Below are positions 45,458 to 53,011 of a DNA stretch of 64,000 nucleotides, in pieces; position 1 is the stretch's first letter; every line of letters begins with the position of its first letter. The translations under genes and the position numbers were made by a program. The DNA lies in NCBI GenBank assembly GCA_040387475.1, contig JAZKDT010000055.1, positions 1 to 64,000 on the forward strand, given 5' to 3'. This DNA comes from UBA4416 sp040387475 (GTDB lineage Bacteria; Bacteroidota; Bacteroidia; B-17B0; Aurantibacillaceae). The notes beneath the pieces were generated by a model. The model saw only the letters and a program-made list of their open reading frames with translations, was not told the DNA's origin and did no database searches.

Positions 45458-45490
45458 TTACTTTCTTTGCCTACCATGCAAAGAAAGTAA
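45458..45490. terminator. Long hairpin after kup, terminator or repeat end
   Basis: TTACTTTCTTTGC (45458-45470) and GCAAAGAAAGTAA (45478-45490) form a perfect 13-bp stem with a 7-nt loop. There is no clean T tract. The motif resembles a palindrome common in Bacteroidota intergenic regions, so it may be part of the repeat block to its right. Confidence 0.55.
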
Positions 45491-45650
45491 CAAAGAAAAA
45501 TAACCGCTTCTTAAATTTATCTCGAAAATCTTAACTTGTTTTTCCGCCTGATTCTGGAAACTCGATCTGTGAAAAACAGATCTCAAGCAGCCCAGAATCG
45601 TCGCAACACGCTGCGCGTGGCCTTGCTGAAAATAAGTTCGATTTTCGTCC

Positions 45651-45778
45651 TTGAATTTAAAAGGCGGATTAGCCCTACCGCGTGAGGGGTGCGAGCGAAA
45701 TCCTTTTGCCTGCCTCCCGCAAAAGATTGTAGCGGGCCAGCCCGACGACGCTGCCTCCTTGCGGGGGCACGCCCAAAT
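45651..45778 (-). repeat. Dispersed intergenic repeat, copy A
   Basis: GC-rich block unlike its AT-rich surroundings, in the 463-bp kup-ABC gap. Read on the minus strand it shares blocks in order with the segment at 50530-50684: ATTTGGGCG, CGGGCTGGCC, CAATCTTTTGC, GGCAAAAGGATTT, CCCTC-CGCG and TTTAAATT. A hairpin CTTTTGC/GCAAAAG is central (45703-45728). The rest of the gap (45490-45650) contains a GATCTGT/ACAGATC hairpin and no gene. ORFs over this block look spurious. Confidence 0.78.
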
Positions 45779-45860
45779 AATAAAATCCCATCTTTATTCA
45801 CCTAAAAATCGTGTAAGTGGTCATATAAGTTTTTTAAACAGGCTTTATTAGTTAAAAATG

Positions 45861-45879
45861 GTTTTACATTTGGTAAAAC
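45861..45879 (+). promoter_or_regulatory. Promoter within an inverted repeat, ABC/M1 operon
   Basis: GTTTTAC-ATTTG-GTAAAAC is a perfect 7-bp inverted repeat that contains the -7 element TACATTTG (45865-45872). The ATG follows at 45887. A protein bound here would occlude the promoter. Confidence 0.55.
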
Positions 45880-45886
45880 TTTTTTT

Positions 45887-46750
45887 ATGCAATTAACTAT
45901 TTCCAATGTTTCTAAAACCTACGCTAACGGATTAAAAGCGTTAACCAATGTCAATTTAACCATAGCCCCGGGCATGTTTGGTTTGCTGGGGCCTAATGGT
46001 GCCGGTAAGTCAACCTTAATGAGAACTATTGCAACTTTGCAGGATCCTGACACAGGAAGCATTATGCTGGGCGACATTGACGTGCTGAAACAAAAAGAAG
46101 AGTTAAGGAAAGTGTTGGGTTACCTCCCGCAGGATTTTGGTTTTTATCCGAAAGTAAATGCCGAAGATATGCTTCAGCATTTCGCGGTGTTAAAAGGCAT
46201 CAATAACAAAACCGAGCGTAAAGATATTTGCGACGCGTTATTACATCAAACTAATTTATACGAAGCACGTAAAAGAAACTTAAGCGAATACTCAGGCGGG
46301 ATGCGCCAGCGTTTTGGCATTGCACAAGCGTTGTTAGGTAATCCTAAATTAATTATCGTGGATGAACCAACCGCTGGGCTGGATCCTGCAGAGCGAAATC
46401 GTTTCCATAATATTTTAAGTGATCTTGGAGAAAATATCATTGTCATTCTTTCTACTCACATTGTAGAGGATATTAAAAATTTATGCCCGCGTATGGTTAT
46501 TATGAATCGCGGGCAGGTGTTACTGGATGGTAAACCAAGCGATACAATTGAAGCTATGCGCAATACCGTTTGGAAATTAATGATCGATAAAACCGAATTG
46601 AATGCTTACAAAGAAAAATATAAAATTATTTCGGCCAAAGTAGTTGACGGTAAAGTATTGATCCATGTGAAAAGCGATTCGATACCTGATGCTAATTTCT
46701 CAGTAGTTGAGCCAGACCTGGAAGATGTATATTTTTCAAATATTCTTTAA
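45887..46750 (+). CDS. ABC transporter ATP-binding protein
   Basis: A 287-aa ATPase of the ABC-2 exporter type. Walker A GPNGAGKST (35-43), Q loop YLPQDFGFYP, signature SGGMRQR, Walker B LIIVDEPTAGLD and the switch His in LSTHIVEDI are all intact. The C-terminal 70 residues are an extra regulatory-type domain. It precedes the permease-peptidase fusion by 86 bp and should energise it. Substrate unknown. Confidence 0.9.
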   Translation: MQLTISNVSKTYANGLKALTNVNLTIAPGMFGLLGPNGAGKSTLMRTIATLQDPDTGSIMLGDIDVLKQKEELRKVLGYLPQDFGFYPKVNAEDMLQHFAVLKGINNKTERKDICDALLHQTNLYEARKRNLSEYSGGMRQRFGIAQALLGNPKLIIVDEPTAGLDPAERNRFHNILSDLGENIIVILSTHIVEDIKNLCPRMVIMNRGQVLLDGKPSDTIEAMRNTVWKLMIDKTELNAYKEKYKIISAKVVDGKVLIHVKSDSIPDANFSVVEPDLEDVYFSNIL

Positions 46751-46836
46751 AGATTTAATCCATAAAAAACACAGAGCTTGTTCTATGTTGCTATATGGCT
46801 AAACCAAATTTGTTACATCACACTTAATATAAAATT

Positions 46837-49800
46837 ATGTTTTTAGAAATACTTCGGTTCGAATTAAAGTACGCGCTCAAAAAACCATCTACGTATGTGT
46901 TTTTTGCCATTTACTTTGCGTTTTATTTATTTTTATCGTTAGCCGCTTCGGGAATCATTCCTTTAGGATCAAGCGACAGTAATACTTACCTGAACAGTGC
47001 AGTAGCCAATGCCAGTTTATACCTGGCGTTTAACCAAAACATACTTGCATTGATTCACAACATGATCATCATTGCTATTATGGCAACCGCTATACAACGC
47101 GATTTTGAATTTAACTCTCACTCGCTATTCTTTACCAAACCTATTACCAAGCAATCTTATTTCTTCGGGCGTTTTTTTGGCGTGCTCATTATTGCTTTAT
47201 TTGTTTTTAGCGGGCAATTATTTGGGTTGTTGTTAGGCAGCGTTATAGGACAGGGGCAATCGGCTATGGGGCCTATTGAGTTGTATAATTACATACAGCC
47301 CTTTATTTATTTTGTGCTTCCTAATACTTTATTGTTTGGGACTATCTATTTTTCGTTAACTACTTTTTTACGAAATACAACCATCGCTTACCTGTTTACT
47401 GTTATTTTCTTTTTATTTGACCTTGCTGCCAATTCGGTTTTATCGGATATTGATTACCAATCGGTGGCAGCCATGCTTGACCCCTACGGCAGTAAAGCTT
47501 TAAACAAGATCACCCAATACTGGACGCCCTCCGAACAAAATGAAAGACTATTGCCTCTAACCGATGTACTGTTATATAATCGTTTAGTATGGCTGGGGCT
47601 AGCTATATTAATCATGTGGTTTAGCTATGTGAGATTTAGTTTCTCCCAATTTTTAAACCCTTCTAAAGTATTTTCGTTCCGCAAAAAAGAAGAAAGTCTT
47701 TCTCCTCAAATACCCGCCATACAGCATGTAGGTGAACTGCCGAAAGTTACGATCAGCTCGAGCGGAAAAGCTTTCTGGAACCAACTCTTATTTATTGCAG
47801 GCTTTGAATACAAACGCATTATTAAAAGCTACTTCTTTATCATCATGTTGGTGTTGGGCGGTGTACTTGCTTATATCGTCAGCAGTTTCAATTCGCTGAT
47901 ATTTGGAACCGAAGTATTCCCTGTAACGTATAACATTGTTGGTCAAACAGGATCCATGTTTCATTTCATGCTTTCTATCTTGATTATTTTTTATTCTGGC
48001 AATTTAGTATTTAACGAAAAGCAATTTAAAGTAGATGAATTGGTAGGTGCATCCCCCATCAAATCATCCACCCTTGTACTTGGAAAATATTTAGGTTTGT
48101 TAGCTTCGGTGGCGTTGGGCCTACTGGGCGCAATCATTACCGGAGTTATCATTCAATCGCTTAAAGGTTATTACCAGTTTGAGTTTGGCCAATATATTGA
48201 AAGCATCTATGGGCACACCTTCATTAACCTTGCTATTGTAGCGGCGCTTTGTTTTGTGATCCAGTTTATGGTAAGCAATAAATATGTGGGCTTTGTTATT
48301 GCGTTTATTGTAGCGTTTTTATCCCGTATTATTTTTAGCCAGCTGCAATTAAAAAACCCATTGTATAATTTTAATTCGAGCGGACCCATGTTGCCGTATA
48401 GTGATATGAATGGTTACGGACATACTACGCCTATCTTTTATTTATTTAAAACGTATTGGCTGGCCGTTATTGTTTTACTATTTGTATTCTCAATCCGCTT
48501 TTATTTAAGAGGAAAAGAGAAAGGATTGAAAGCCCGTTTCCGTTTTTCGAAATATGATTCGCACAAGCAGTTTCGTTTTACGGCTGTTATTGCAGGCATT
48601 ATATTTCTGGGAATCGGATCACTGATCTACTATAACATTAAAGTAGCCAATAAAATGATATCGAGAACCGATGAAGAAAAACTACAGGCAAAGTTTGAAC
48701 AAACCTATAAACACTTTCAGCATACTTTGCAGCCCCGTGTTGTAGCCAGTTATGTAGAAGTTGATTTGTTCCCGAACGATTTAGGGGCTAAATTTAAAGG
48801 TTATTATTATTTGAAGAACAAACATAAACAAGCTATTGACACCATCCTGATCAATTACAGCAGCGAGGTAGACCTTAAATCGCTTGCATTCTCTACACCG
48901 CATAAAGAGTTGGTAAACGACAAAGACCTGTATGTAAAAGTATTTAAATTAAATACGCCACTGCAACCGGGCGATTCGATTAAGATGGATTATAGTATCG
49001 ATTATTTTCAGAAAGGTTGGTTTAGCAATAATGAGAAATCGGATGTAGTGTATAACGGCACATTTATAAATAACAGTTTGCTACCGTCTATAGGTTATAA
49101 CGAAGCTGTTGAACTTGGTGAAAATGAGGCGCGCAAAAAATATAATTTAAAAGCGAAGCCGCGGATGGCTGACATTAATGATACTGCTGCTTATGCCAAC
49201 ACCTATATCAGCAAGGATGCCGACTGGATAAATTTTGAATGTATTGTGAGTACAGTCCCTGATCAGATAGCCGTAGCTCCGGGATACTTAATTAAAGAGT
49301 ACAGCAAAGATGGCCGCCGTTATTTTCATTATAAAATGGATAGTCCCATTCTTAATTTTTATTCTTTCTTGTCTGCGCGCTATGCGGTGAAAAAAGATAA
49401 GTACAAGGATATCCAAATTGAGATCTACTATCATGAAGGACACGAATACAATTTAGACCGCATGATCAACTCCATTAAAAAATCCCTGGCTTATTATGAG
49501 AAAGCATTTAGTCCTTATCAGCACCGCCAGGTACGTATTTTAGAATTTCCACGTTATGCGAGTTTTGCACAGTCCTTTCCAAACACGATCCCTTATTCGG
49601 AGAGTATAGGGTTTATTGCTGATGTGGATGCTACCGATCCGTTGAGCATTGATTACCCGTTTTATGTAACAGCCCATGAGGTTGCACACCAATGGTGGGC
49701 GCACCAGGTTATTGGAGCTGATGTGCAGGGAGCAACACTCATGAGCGAATCGATGGCTGAGTACAGCGCCTTAATGGTGATGGAAAAAGAATACGGCAAA

Positions 49801-50514
49801 GAAATGATGCATAAATTTTTAAAAGATGCCCTGAATAAATATTTAACCGGGCGGGCTACCGAAAAGAAAAGGGAACTTCCTATTATGCTGGCCGAAAACC
49901 AACAGTACATTCACTACAATAAAGGCTGTTTAATTATGTACGCCCTGAGAGATTACATTGGTGAAGACTCGGTAAACTCGGCGTTGAAACGTTACATCAA
50001 ACAAGTGGGATTTCAGAGTGCGCCCTATACAACGGCTAAAGATTTTGTGGCTAATATGAAATTATCTACGCCTGACAGCATGCAGTATGTGATCAAAGAT
50101 TTGTTTGAAGACATTACGATTTATGAGAATTACGTGAAGGACCTGAAATATACCAAACAGGCTGATGGCAAATACAAAGTGACGTTAACCGTTGGCTCTT
50201 CTAAATTTAAAGCCGATACTTTAGGAAAAAGCAAAGCTGTACCGGTGAACGACTGGATGGATATTGGCATCTTTACACAGAAAGAGGTGAACGGCAAAAA
50301 AGTAGATAAGGAGTTACTATTTAAGAAAATAAAAATGGACAAGGCTGTTAAGACCTTTGAGTTTATTATTGACAAAGAGCCGGTATCGGCAGGGCTGGAT
50401 CCTTACAACAAATTAATTGACCGGAAGCCGGAGAACAACCGTTGCAAGTTTGGTTCGGTACCAACGCCACCTGATTTGGATGCGAACAGCAGTGCGGTGA
50501 GTATTACGCTTTAG
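46837..50514 (+). CDS. ABC-2 permease fused to an M1-family metallopeptidase
   Basis: A 1225-aa membrane protein. Residues about 15-255 and 320-580 are two ABC-2-type permease units, together about twelve or more helices. After a last helix near 590-610, residues about 640-1150 form an M1-like peptidase. The zinc site is H947-E948-V-A-H951 with a Glu at 971 (SESMAEY), one residue further than the usual spacing by my count. The GAMEN exopeptidase motif is missing; the corresponding stretch reads IPYSESIGF. Family fusions of this kind occur in Bacteroidota. Peptide export or envelope protein processing is inferred. Confidence 0.87.
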   Translation: MFLEILRFELKYALKKPSTYVFFAIYFAFYLFLSLAASGIIPLGSSDSNTYLNSAVANASLYLAFNQNILALIHNMIIIAIMATAIQRDFEFNSHSLFFTKPITKQSYFFGRFFGVLIIALFVFSGQLFGLLLGSVIGQGQSAMGPIELYNYIQPFIYFVLPNTLLFGTIYFSLTTFLRNTTIAYLFTVIFFLFDLAANSVLSDIDYQSVAAMLDPYGSKALNKITQYWTPSEQNERLLPLTDVLLYNRLVWLGLAILIMWFSYVRFSFSQFLNPSKVFSFRKKEESLSPQIPAIQHVGELPKVTISSSGKAFWNQLLFIAGFEYKRIIKSYFFIIMLVLGGVLAYIVSSFNSLIFGTEVFPVTYNIVGQTGSMFHFMLSILIIFYSGNLVFNEKQFKVDELVGASPIKSSTLVLGKYLGLLASVALGLLGAIITGVIIQSLKGYYQFEFGQYIESIYGHTFINLAIVAALCFVIQFMVSNKYVGFVIAFIVAFLSRIIFSQLQLKNPLYNFNSSGPMLPYSDMNGYGHTTPIFYLFKTYWLAVIVLLFVFSIRFYLRGKEKGLKARFRFSKYDSHKQFRFTAVIAGIIFLGIGSLIYYNIKVANKMISRTDEEKLQAKFEQTYKHFQHTLQPRVVASYVEVDLFPNDLGAKFKGYYYLKNKHKQAIDTILINYSSEVDLKSLAFSTPHKELVNDKDLYVKVFKLNTPLQPGDSIKMDYSIDYFQKGWFSNNEKSDVVYNGTFINNSLLPSIGYNEAVELGENEARKKYNLKAKPRMADINDTAAYANTYISKDADWINFECIVSTVPDQIAVAPGYLIKEYSKDGRRYFHYKMDSPILNFYSFLSARYAVKKDKYKDIQIEIYYHEGHEYNLDRMINSIKKSLAYYEKAFSPYQHRQVRILEFPRYASFAQSFPNTIPYSESIGFIADVDATDPLSIDYPFYVTAHEVAHQWWAHQVIGADVQGATLMSESMAEYSALMVMEKEYGKEMMHKFLKDALNKYLTGRATEKKRELPIMLAENQQYIHYNKGCLIMYALRDYIGEDSVNSALKRYIKQVGFQSAPYTTAKDFVANMKLSTPDSMQYVIKDLFEDITIYENYVKDLKYTKQADGKYKVTLTVGSSKFKADTLGKSKAVPVNDWMDIGIFTQKEVNGKKVDKELLFKKIKMDKAVKTFEFIIDKEPVSAGLDPYNKLIDRKPENNRCKFGSVPTPPDLDANSSAVSITL

Positions 50515-50529
50515 GTAACCTGTTTTAAG

Positions 50530-50684
50530 ATTTGGGCGCGTTCGGTCCGCCATCTGGCGGAAACCGGGCTGGCCGGTTGCAATCTTTTTGCCGCACTTCG
50601 GCTCCGCTCAGTGTCCGGCAAAAAGGATTTACGTTTGTTGCATCCCTTTGGGGCATCCCTCGCGCGGGGTTTACTTTAAATTTG
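50530..50684 (+). repeat. Dispersed intergenic repeat, copy B
   Basis: Same element as 45651-45778 but in the opposite orientation. It starts at ATTTGGGCG (50530), has CGGGCTGGCC at 50565-50574 and a central hairpin CTTTTTGCCG/CGGCAAAAAG (50584-50593 with 50616-50625), and ends near TTTAAATT. It lies 15 bp after the ABC/M1 gene. Together with copy A it encloses exactly that operon. Confidence 0.78.
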
Positions 50685-50737
50685 AAACTCTTGCTTCGAT
50701 CTTACCACAAGCGCCGTTTGACGGATTGAGTTTTTTT

Positions 50738-50834
50738 CGTCATAGCGAGGAGGTACGACAAAGCAATCTCATACAATACATATAAAAGAAAACCAAGTAT
50801 GAGATTAATCGCTCCGCTCGTCATGACGATGACG
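50738..50834. repeat. Second palindromic intergenic repeat
   Basis: Starts CGTCATAGCGAGGAGG and ends GTCATGACGATGACG. Inside, AATCTCATAC (50765-50774) and GTATGAGATT (50797-50806) form a perfect 10-bp stem. The CGTCAT-GCGAGGAGG / AGCAATCTC layout resembles a repeat widespread in bacterial genomes. With copy B it fills the 336-bp gap between the ABC/M1 gene and the outer-membrane protein gene. Confidence 0.65.
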
Positions 50835-50850
50835 TGCGGCAGACCCATGC

Positions 50851-51519
50851 TTAAAAAAAGTTTAAAGCCAAGGTAAGGGTGTGCACTACTTTTTTGGAAC
50901 CATCGATGGGATTTTGTGCCGTGGATGAAACGCCGTAAGAAATTTCGGGAACTACGTTGGTACCGTGAAATTCGTAGTTGATGCCATAGCCGATAAAAAA
51001 CCCGTAACTGAATTCGTTTTGATACCCTTTGCTGATGTAGCCCGCATCGAACTTTTTCAAATTTAACCTGGGGCCGATTAACAGATAAGGTTGCTTGGTG
51101 GTGAGGTAACAGCTCATATCTTTTGCCGCATAAATAACACCGTGGGGATCGGGAGATTTTAAGCTGATAGCGAAGCCGTGAGAAATGCTGAGATCAAAGG
51201 CGGTTGCAAAAATGGCTTTGGCATGCCGGGCACAGGTGGTAGAAAATGTACCTTCTATTTTTGGCTTAAACACAATGCCGGCGTTGAGCGGCATCCATAA
51301 AAACACACCGATGCCAAAACCGTATTGTGTTTCGGTAACTTTGGATCGCTTGTGATGAAACTCTTTTTGTGCCAACTCCACGGGTGTTGCTTTAAAAGAG
51401 GTGCTGTTGTAAACGGCATGTGCAAAGCCAAGGTTTATTTGGGGAAACCAACTCGCTTCGTTTTGGGCTAGCAGTTTGCTTCCAACAAAAACGGGGAGTA
51501 TGTACTTTTGCAGCTTCAT
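50851..51519 (-). CDS. Outer-membrane beta-barrel-like protein, unknown function
   Basis: A 222-aa protein with a short signal-type start (MKLQKYILPVFVGSKLLAQ). Alternating beta strands run throughout (QYGFGIGVFLWMPLNAGIVFKPKI in part, FSYGFFIGYGINYEF), and it ends in the aromatic LTLALNFF typical of barrel proteins. It resembles the PorT-like/OmpW-size barrels common in Bacteroidota but I cannot name it. Confidence 0.62.
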   Translation of the reverse strand: MKLQKYILPVFVGSKLLAQNEASWFPQINLGFAHAVYNSTSFKATPVELAQKEFHHKRSKVTETQYGFGIGVFLWMPLNAGIVFKPKIEGTFSTTCARHAKAIFATAFDLSISHGFAISLKSPDPHGVIYAAKDMSCYLTTKQPYLLIGPRLNLKKFDAGYISKGYQNEFSYGFFIGYGINYEFHGTNVVPEISYGVSSTAQNPIDGSKKVVHTLTLALNFF

Positions 51520-51614
51520 TTAAGCACATAACGCAACCGCTAAAAAAAGTTACAGGGAGATTTATTTCAGCTCTTACTTTACTAACAAGCGACGATCAAA
51601 ATTTGGGCGCTGCG

Positions 51615-51866
51615 TTAGCGAAGATGTATATCGTCATGTTTTAAATCTTCTCTGCTCAGCTGGTTCTCATGAAACGACTCCCCGTTGACTTCACAACCCA
51701 AACCAAAGGAACTATGTTTTGCGATGTTCTCAGAAAAGATAAAATGCCTGCTTTGATCGGTAGTCGTTTTGTATCGATGAGATAAGGGAGCATCCTTGCC
51801 GGAAGTATAAACAAAAAGAAAAACTACGGCGTTTGGACGGGACTGGCCCAGCTTTGAATAGACCAT
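51615..51866 (-). CDS. Small hypothetical protein, doubtful
   Basis: An 83-codon frame inside a 433-bp interval (51520-51952) with no recognisable gene. The product is hydrophilic, His-rich (RHFIFSENIAKHSSFG) and has no signal peptide or known domain. A purine-rich CCAAAGG precedes the ATG. It may be chance or a gene remnant. The interval also holds ATTTGGGCG-like bases at about 51600 that could be a degraded piece of the repeat family. Confidence 0.22.
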   Translation of the reverse strand: MVYSKLGQSRPNAVVFLFVYTSGKDAPLSHRYKTTTDQSRHFIFSENIAKHSSFGLGCEVNGESFHENQLSREDLKHDDIHLR

Positions 51867-51952
51867 ACCTTTGGAATTAAATTTTTTTACGCAGGAATAA
51901 AACGTTGTAATGATTAATACTATGAGAGTTTATTTTTGAAGATGCTTTTCAT

Positions 51953-52543
51953 TCAATTTAAAGTAATGGTATAAACTATGGTATCATGTTTGACATTAAC
52001 CGGCACATTACCGGAATAGCTACTATCTAAATAATTCCATTTGATCGTATTGATTGTATTACCAACTGCCTGGAGGTAATTTGGCGCTGTTTTATTTTCG
52101 TAAGCATTACCCGTTATAATAGTTGGTGTATTAAAGACCGAGTTGGAAATAGCTAACGTATAATTAACCGGAGTAAGGTTGATGATGTGGAATTTAGTAT
52201 AAGCAATGGGAGAAAAATAATATTCGAGGTTCTCTTTTTTATAGGAGATATCTCTTTTGTCATTTGCTATATAATAATAATCAGCACGCGCGTTAACCCA
52301 GTAACGATAACCCGGCAAAGCGGTTTTTGAATACCGGATTTTAAAATATCCGTTTGCATCTGTTTTGGTTTGATTCACCACGGCCTCGCTTGTATGATAA
52401 TAGGAGAGCGTTATTTTTGCGCCCGAAATTGGAGTATTTGTTCCTGCTTCATACACATGCCCATCCACATAACCACTTCCCGATCTTTTGCATGAAAAAA
52501 GCAATATCGTGGAACACACTATTATATAAATCCACAGTTTCAT
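51953..52543 (-). CDS. Lipoprotein with carboxypeptidase-regulatory-like domain
   Basis: A 196-aa protein. I start at 52543 (MKLWIYIIVCSTILLFSC), which gives a lipobox with Cys at residue 18; the longer frame adds 12 residues before it. Residues about 25-100 form a CarboxypepD_reg/transthyretin-like beta-sandwich (GHVYEAGTNTPISGAKITL, TKTDANGYFKIRY). Such domains often sit on surface-exposed lipoproteins. Last of a minus-strand row that also includes the neighbouring small lipoprotein. Confidence 0.72.
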   Translation of the reverse strand: MKLWIYIIVCSTILLFSCKRSGSGYVDGHVYEAGTNTPISGAKITLSYYHTSEAVVNQTKTDANGYFKIRYSKTALPGYRYWVNARADYYYIANDKRDISYKKENLEYYFSPIAYTKFHIINLTPVNYTLAISNSVFNTPTIITGNAYENKTAPNYLQAVGNTINTIKWNYLDSSYSGNVPVNVKHDTIVYTITLN

Positions 52544-52559
52544 ATTATTTAAGTATTTG

Positions 52560-52904
52560 TTACGACAATATAAAATCATAGCCCACTCTATTTTTTAATG
52601 TGATGTGATGATCTATATTATGTTTTCCTGTATCATCCACTTTTAATTGGCGTCTTGCTTCTACATTTACTTTACGCGTTTTTGCGGCGATGACATAATA
52701 ACCGTTTTCATCAACCTCGCAGGATCCGACTTTTTCGGAATGACCATAACTTTGATCGAAGACCAACCGCACTATTGAACTATGATATGGGTTAAACGTA
52801 AGTCCGGTTTTTCTATCCATCCAATGGCCGGAGACCACTATTTTTTCTTTTTTGCAGGAAGAAAAAATTAAGGCAATTATTAGTAGAAGAAATACATGTT
52901 TCAC
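52560..52904 (-). CDS. Small lipoprotein, unknown
   Basis: A 114-aa protein with lipobox ALIFSSC (Cys at about residue 17). The rest is beta-rich (IVVSGHWMDRKTGLTFN, CEVDENGYYVIAAKTRKVN) and resembles the Greek-key layout of the neighbouring lipoprotein. The two genes are 16 bp apart and probably form an operon and a distant duplication. Confidence 0.62.
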   Translation of the reverse strand: MKHVFLLLIIALIFSSCKKEKIVVSGHWMDRKTGLTFNPYHSSIVRLVFDQSYGHSEKVGSCEVDENGYYVIAAKTRKVNVEARRQLKVDDTGKHNIDHHITLKNRVGYDFILS

Positions 52905-52937
52905 TTTCTCAAAATTACATTTTTATAAATATATAAA

Positions 52938-52962
52938 CCCTGCTGACCATTTATCAGCAGGG
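52938..52962 (-). terminator. Hairpin after the 835-aa T9SS protein gene
   Basis: CCCTGCTGA (52938-52946) pairs with TCAGCAGGG (52954-52962) around a 7-nt loop. On the minus strand it is followed by an AT-rich TTTATATATTT stretch. It lies 50 bp past the stop at 53012. Confidence 0.65.
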
Positions 52963-53011
52963 AGCCTTATGACTATTTAGTTAACAACAACCAACTTTTT
53001 AGCCATTAAAA

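Noticed and set aside
45458..45490. Possible CRISPR or tandem-repeat unit
   Set aside because: Single palindrome; no regularly spaced repeats anywhere in the window.
45583..45851. Short reading frames over repeat copy A
   Set aside because: They lie on a GC-rich repeat, one on each strand, with no start context or domain. The same kind of false frames appears over copy B (50532-50785).
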